35,010 bases of DNA from JAMLIO01 sp031412575. Lineage in GTDB: Bacteria; Bdellovibrionota; Bdellovibrionia; Bdellovibrionales; UBA1609. The stretch spans positions 1 to 35,010 of the forward strand of contig JANODG010000153.1 of NCBI GenBank assembly GCA_031412575.1, written 5' to 3'. Both the position numbers and the translations under genes were made by a program. Below are positions 33,601 to 35,010 of the stretch, one piece after another; the stretch's first letter is position 1; each line of letters starts with the position of its first letter. The notes under the pieces were generated by a model. It saw only the letters and a list, made by a program, of their open reading frames with translations, did not search any database and had not been told where the DNA came from.

Positions 33601-35010
33601 ATTCCCTTCACATGTTCCAACGATCGATCGAGTCGGCAATGACAAATTTGCATTATTCGCAGGATTTGTAATGACTGGCGCTGACGGAGCTGTAGCATCT
33701 AAATTAATTGTAATAGAATCAGTTGGAGAAATATTTCCAGCTAAATCTGTTTGCACGACAGAAATATTTTTAGCCCCATCACCGGCTGTTAAAGTTACGG
33801 CTTGTGAAAAATTACCTGCAGCGCATGAAGCAGCAACAGGTGAGCCTGTGATGTTACCTGAAATACTTAACACCAAACTGCCTTCGCAAGTACCAACTAT
33901 TGTTTGCGAAGTAGTATTTGTAAAAATATTATTAGAAGGCGAAGAGATAACTGGCGCCAACGGAACGCTTGAATCTAAGGTTATATTTATATTAGTTGCA
34001 GGCGAAGTGTTACCACCAACATCAGTTTGTGTGACTGAAATATTTTTTAATCCGTCACCTGCTGTTAACGTCACAGCTTGTGAATAGTTACCCGCAGCGC
34101 ATGCAGTTAATATAGGCGCGCCAGTAACGTTACCAGAAATATTAACTGTAGCACCCGCTTCACAAGTACCTGTAATTGTTTGAGCTACATTATTCACATA
34201 GCTTGCATTTGTCGGTGAAGTGATTGTTGGAGCGATCGGTAACGCCGTATCTAAAGTTATAGAAATTGAAGCCGCAGGTGAAGTGTTCCCAGCTAAATCT
34301 GATTGTGTGACTGAAATATTTTTTAATCCATCGGCTGCAGTTAAAGTGACAGCTTGTGAATAGCTACCCGCCACACATGAAGCTGCAACTGGCGAACCTG
34401 TGATATTTCCAGAGATACTTAATGATAAATTTGCTTCGCACGTTCCAATAAGTGTTTGGGCTACTGTGGCGACAACACTTCCACCAGTCGGTGATGTGAT
34501 TGTCGGAGCAAGTGGTGCCGAAGTATCAAGAATAAGATTGATAGAATCCGCTGCAGATGTATTTCCAGCAGCATCTGTTTGAGTGACAGAGATATTCTTA
34601 GCCCCATCACCTAATGTTAAATTAACTGCTCGGCTGAAGTTTCCAGCCACACACGCTGCCGTTACTGGTGAACCCGTAATGTTTCCAGAAATACTTAAAC
34701 TTGCACCCGCTTCACAAGTACCAATTATAGTTTGTGCCACAACATTTGTTTCTGCATTATCAGCAGGAGAAGTTATGACTGGAGCCGCTGGTACCGTTGT
34801 GTCGTAATTAATCGTGATCGTCGTATTGCCCGATGTATTTCCACCACCATCAGTCTGATTTGCGGTGAGAGTTTTTGCACCGTCACCGGCAGTCAATGTT
34901 ACAACTTCTGAATAGGTTCCACCTACGCAGACTGAAGTCTGTGGTGCTCCTACGATGTTACCTAATAAATTTAATGTGGCCCCAGTTTCACAAACACCAG
35001 TGATTGTCTG
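24670..35010 (-). CDS. Giant Ig-repeat/BspA-repeat surface or secreted protein, N-terminus outside window
   Basis: The frame is open from the right window edge to its TAA at 24670, more than 3,440 codons, so the start and any signal peptide are not visible. From N to C: about ten Ig-like repeats of about 92 residues; a Big_12-like Ig domain; a PKD-like domain (FTVDWGDGSPI); a block of 26-residue BspA-type (DUF285) repeats; four Ig repeats; a second Big_12, PKD and BspA block; five Ig repeats; a third Big_12-like domain; a divergent Ig unit; and a C-terminal region (last about 450 residues) with GLUG-like elements such as FTGVLDGRNYSITNLYV. The last residues are LPKLQYCP with no membrane anchor. 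Probably an extracellular adhesin-like protein; the role is inferred from architecture only. Confidence 0.9.
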   Translation of the reverse strand, partial: QTITGVCETGATLNLLGNIVGAPQTSVCVGGTYSEVVTLTAGDGAKTLTANQTDGGGNTSGNTTITINYDTTVPAAPVITSPADNAETNVVAQTIIGTCEAGASLSISGNITGSPVTAACVAGNFSRAVNLTLGDGAKNISVTQTDAAGNTSAADSINLILDTSAPLAPTITSPTGGSVVATVAQTLIGTCEANLSLSISGNITGSPVAASCVAGSYSQAVTLTAADGLKNISVTQSDLAGNTSPAASISITLDTALPIAPTITSPTNASYVNNVAQTITGTCEAGATVNISGNVTGAPILTACAAGNYSQAVTLTAGDGLKNISVTQTDVGGNTSPATNINITLDSSVPLAPVISSPSNNIFTNTTSQTIVGTCEGSLVLSISGNITGSPVAASCAAGNFSQAVTLTAGDGAKNISVVQTDLAGNISPTDSITINLDATAPSAPVITNPANNANLSLPTRSIVGTCEGNLSMSISGNIVGSPVSTSCAAGSFSQSVTFMAPDGAKNISVTQTDLSGNISAPALLTINLDTTVPLAPVITGPVNNSYTNLTAQTIVGTCEGNLDLVFIGQVVGAPVFGTCVAGTFSQAVTLTAGNGVKNISVRQTDAAGNISSPSTALTLNYDATAPIAPTITSPINGSILISTSQTVTGACEASATVNLSGNIVGSPVTTACAAGSYSQAITLIAGDGSKTISATQTDLAGNISSATSITITLDTTVPVAPTITSPANNIYTNLTSQTITGVCETGATLNLLGNIVGSPQTSVCVGGTYSEVITLTAGDGAKTLTANQTDGGGNTSPNTTITINLDTVAPIAPVIASPANNSSTNLTAQTLVGTCEGTASLSISGNITGSPVTASCVAGTFSQAVTLTAGAGVKNISITQTDLASNTSPAAALTLTLDLTAPSVLVSTLEPSPTPNSPVTFTIDFSESVTAFINTDVTVTNGSVTSFIGGPSSYTVEVTPAAAGVFSVSVAASVAQDLAGNNNTISNTVNITYSPNPSGDFVSTWNIPAPGTAVTLPLKAGYNYNFTVDWGDGSPITTVNSNVDLDKNHTYAVAGNYVVSITGWVEAWGDPAQTCYMTNVIEMGYTGWRDLASAFRNCSQLTTVAVVDGNEFSNVTNMSEMFRAAGNAVPNTTNWDVSNVTNMSSMFRSAGSSNPNTTNWDVSNVTDMSYMFRSATNANPNTSTWNTSNVTNMRSMFINATSANPNTSSWDVSNVTTMEEMFANTAVANPNTSSWVVSNVTIMESMFLNALQANPNTSTWNVSNVTSMANMFSGAAIANPNISNWNVTNVTTMNEMFLNAPNANPDTSSWVLSSLETNAGLPVFNMFQGSSISEINYSDFLVMANTTSTRNGLNLGTVPSRYYFYSLSSRNNLVGPRTWIINDLGLIPAPAAVVVTSPTSGAFTNLLAHTFVGTCEAGATVNISGPFTGSPLTTSCPAGNFSQAVTLTAGDGAKVISLTQTTIAGTSTAVNVTLNLDTTAPTAPTITSPTNSSHTNSIAQTIIGACEGNLPISIFGNLVGSPVAGTCSAGSYSQAVTFTAGDGPKSISITQTDLAGNTSSPTNITVNFDTVAPAAPTIASPVNGSSVNTVNISISGACTSGLSSVTLSGNFTPSPVSVGCAGNAYTRAVTLLAGEGVKNITATQADLAGNVSAPANASVTLDTTAPLAPVITSPTNNSSTNSTAQTLIGTCEGNSSLSISGNVTGSPVAASCVAGNFSQAVTLTAGDGAKNISATQTDLAGNTSAAAPLTILLETLRPTVVISSTSPSPTGISPIPFTVTFNETVVGFVTTDVTVVNGSVTSFSGGPAIYNIEVNPAGLGNVSVSIAASVAQDQAGNQNQASNTLVIDYQTGPPANAFVSNWTIPSNNTDVTLPLESGFTYNFTVDWGDGSPIATVTANNDPDVNHNYAIAGTYQVIMTGSMQSYGRISPPRPCYISSVDQLGYLGWIELSWMFKGCTQLTEVVANGDEFAATTRIDGMFYGATIANPTVGHWDISNVGNLGYMFAETNLANPDVRNWNVSNVGGFYEMFANAINAEPDTSLWNTSSAFSMSSMFKGAIKANPVVNGLNWDTSGVNSMESMFEGAVSANPQTGSWNTSNVTNMRSMFNGAVLANPNVASWNVSSVTDMSSMFKGADLANPNVTTWDVSNVTNMNGMFSDMDIANPNVALWNVSSVTDMGSMFTLAVNANPNVTNWNVSNVENMERMFYNAVIANPVTINWNLTSIINPASTLNTMFTNTIISETNYSDFLVMANTTSTLNGVNLGTVPSRYYSYASAARANLVGPRTWIINDLGLVPAPSAVVVSSPTSGSYTNTTAQTFVGTCEAGATVNISGPITGSPVATACPAGNFSQAVTLTGADGGKVITLTQTTIAGTSANLDITINLDRSAPLAPVVILPADSSSTNTTAQTIIGTCEGNITLSITGNITGAPVAASCVAGNFSQAVTLTAGDGVKTVSVTQTDLAGNTSPAVSITLNLDTVAPIAPTITSPANNLYTNNTSHTIVGVCETNAMVSISGGITGSPVNVICSAGSYSQAVTLTAIDGAKNISVIQTDLAGNSSPSSSITINLDATAPLAPVITSPANNSHTNLTARTIVGTCEGNLSLSFTGDFTGSPIATSCVAGTFSQAITLTAANGAKNVSITQTDLASNTSPAGSITINYDTVAPLAPVITSPITNSYTNTTAQTIIGTCEGNISVRLTGNIVGSPVTTTCVAGNFSRAVTLTAANGAKTVTARQTDLAGNNSPTSSIIINFDNVRPTIFVDSLTATPTAISPIPFEATFSENVTGFIGTDISVVNGTVTSFIGGPLIYNFEVTPTGPGDVIIEIPANVALDIANNLNTISNNITVSYQPSVLNITSHADSASIIGSTTVAVAGVCNIGGGNVSITGTAKTGGAVAGVCTAGGTFSVNVTSVASGGPFTFIATQGPDTDTVINIWIHCAGAAMRSCAADGSGNPADPYMIGNVTCLQEMRAGLACSYALNNNIDASATSTWNFDGTNFRGWEPVPNDSNASVRFTGVLDGRNYSITNLYVTPRNNNAGTGLFSRIYDEGNTLRDEQIFDLELITPSFGIADRDTAFGFIAGLADIVSLRNVKVTNGNADFTADVVGSWEASRHDMGLLVGKATNVSITFSDTSGTLFFEGSGGSPLPPGFEKYAGVGGFIGTLLDSTLSNNSATSTMTSGPANLHTFNMLGGAMGYIENSQVSQMQVTSTMNLVANNTVASNSFDSAGGFVGASRTANYSQICVNINAALVSGTRQIDTWGGFVAQYAPGSGASSTDQISVRGTASFNSGSSSSSIRAAGFVQRDWGNTTISNIFVDLDVDVINGAPGFSSEVFSGVINSYDSSSTYNNILVLSDHTTVIPGATIFGFLGGNGWGFIPIANGVVHANDDGYLPAPSDFPLPPAGLTDSSANLSALPDASYSGYNFVTTWERDGVTNLPKLQYCP
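26746..28105 (-). repeat. Ig-like repeat array C (five repeats)
   Basis: Five units of the same about 92-residue type, the first matching the first of array B. The array ends at a third Big_12-like domain (26455-26745: FEATFSENVTGFIGTDISVV, VALDIANNLNT). Confidence 0.88.
28285..29115 (-). repeat. BspA-type (DUF285) repeat block 2
   Basis: About ten 26-residue units with the core WNVSSVTDMSSMF plus a last diverged unit. The linker after it (NYSDFLVMANTTST, GTVPSRYY, LVGPRTWIINDLGL) is almost the same as after block 1. Confidence 0.9.
29445..29745 (-). other. Big_12-like Ig domain 2 of the giant protein
   Basis: Closely similar to domain 1: FTVTFNETVVGFVTTDVTVV, VTSFSGGPAIYNIEVNP, VAQDQAGNQN. 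The PKD-like segment FTVDWGDGSPI follows at about 29220-29440. Confidence 0.75.
29746..30835 (-). repeat. Ig-like repeat array B (four repeats)
   Basis: The first unit (VVVTSPTSGAF, ISGPFTGSPL, TQTTIAGTS) is nearly the same variant that starts array C, showing that it was copied along with the preceding BspA block. The third unit is diverged (ISISGACTSGL, FTPSPVSVGC). Confidence 0.88.
31015..31685 (-). repeat. BspA-type (DUF285) repeat block 1
   Basis: About eight units of 26 residues with the core NWDVSNVTNMSSMF, each 78 bases, plus a diverged last one. DUF285 repeats are found in surface proteins of mycoplasmas and many host- or particle-attached bacteria. Most units contain ANPNT before the Trp. 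Confidence 0.9.
32012..32312 (-). other. Big_12-like Ig domain 1 of the giant protein
   Basis: The segment with FTIDFSESVTAFINTDVTVT, VTSFIGGPSSYTVEVTP and VAQDLAGNNN fits a bacterial Ig-like domain of the Big_12 type. The same domain recurs at 29445-29745 and, diverged, at 26455-26745. A PKD-like segment follows at about 31806-32011. Confidence 0.75.
32313..35010 (-). repeat. Ig-like repeat array A (nine full repeats plus one cut by the window edge)
   Basis: Each unit is about 92 residues (about 276 bases) and follows the pattern APxITSPxN, QTIxGTCE, ISGNITGSPV, CxAGxFSQAVTLTAGDG, KNISVTQTDLAGNTS, ITLDTTAP. Two Cys recur in nearly every copy. The units at the two ends of the array (the one cut by the edge and its neighbour, versus the last two) share variants not found in the middle. 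Confidence 0.9.

Noticed and set aside
25096..34807. Many plus-strand frames of 60-190 codons opposite the giant gene
   Set aside because: They recur with the period of the repeats on the other strand and mirror its codon pattern; antisense shadows.

Overview
The window reads like a chromosomal segment of an AT-rich member of the Bdellovibrionota (Bdellovibrio-like bacteria). This is inferred from gene content and not from any marker comparison. Supporting signs are the mitochondrial/spirochete-type elongation factor G, a periplasmic c-heme fatty-acid cis/trans isomerase, many small secreted proteins, and a giant secreted protein built from Ig-like and BspA-type repeats. Genes are densely packed on both strands with no tRNA, rRNA, transposase or CRISPR array visible.

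Layout. 1-9 kb: a truncated HAD phosphatase; secreted proteins of unknown function; a small zinc-ribbon protein; Cti (membrane lipid cis-to-trans conversion); a PHB-depolymerase/feruloyl-esterase-like secreted hydrolase; an FAD oxidoreductase; and a mono-heme c-type protein. 9.1-12.5 kb: an L,D-transpeptidase divergent from the translationally coupled pair lysC-lysA, so diaminopimelate/lysine synthesis sits beside an enzyme that cross-links diaminopimelate in peptidoglycan. 12.6-16.9 kb: a multi-pass membrane protein of unknown function, a secreted protein-glutaminase-like enzyme, a GC-rich array of covarying hairpin modules, an OmpA-family lipoprotein and a DUF2799 lipoprotein. 16.9-21.7 kb: a minus-strand cluster recQ-aat-slyD, divergent from fusA, which is followed closely by dcd. 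22.3-24.7 kb: a CNNM/CBS membrane protein, then a roughly 570-bp inverted-repeat structure, then pyrE. 24.7-35 kb: the last >3,400 codons of a giant repetitive surface or secreted protein on the minus strand, whose N-terminus lies outside the window.

The two most unusual non-coding structures are at 15228-15505 and 23541-24112. The first holds four copies of a 27-28 bp module in which a small hairpin has changed on both sides of its stem between copies, mixed with a palindrome and paired GC hairpins. The second is a long imperfect palindrome whose outer arm includes the last codons of the CNNM gene. The giant gene shows segmental duplication of a whole multi-domain block, the kind of architecture expected for an adhesin-like molecule.

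All assignments come from reading the translated sequence and recognising motifs; no database search was done.
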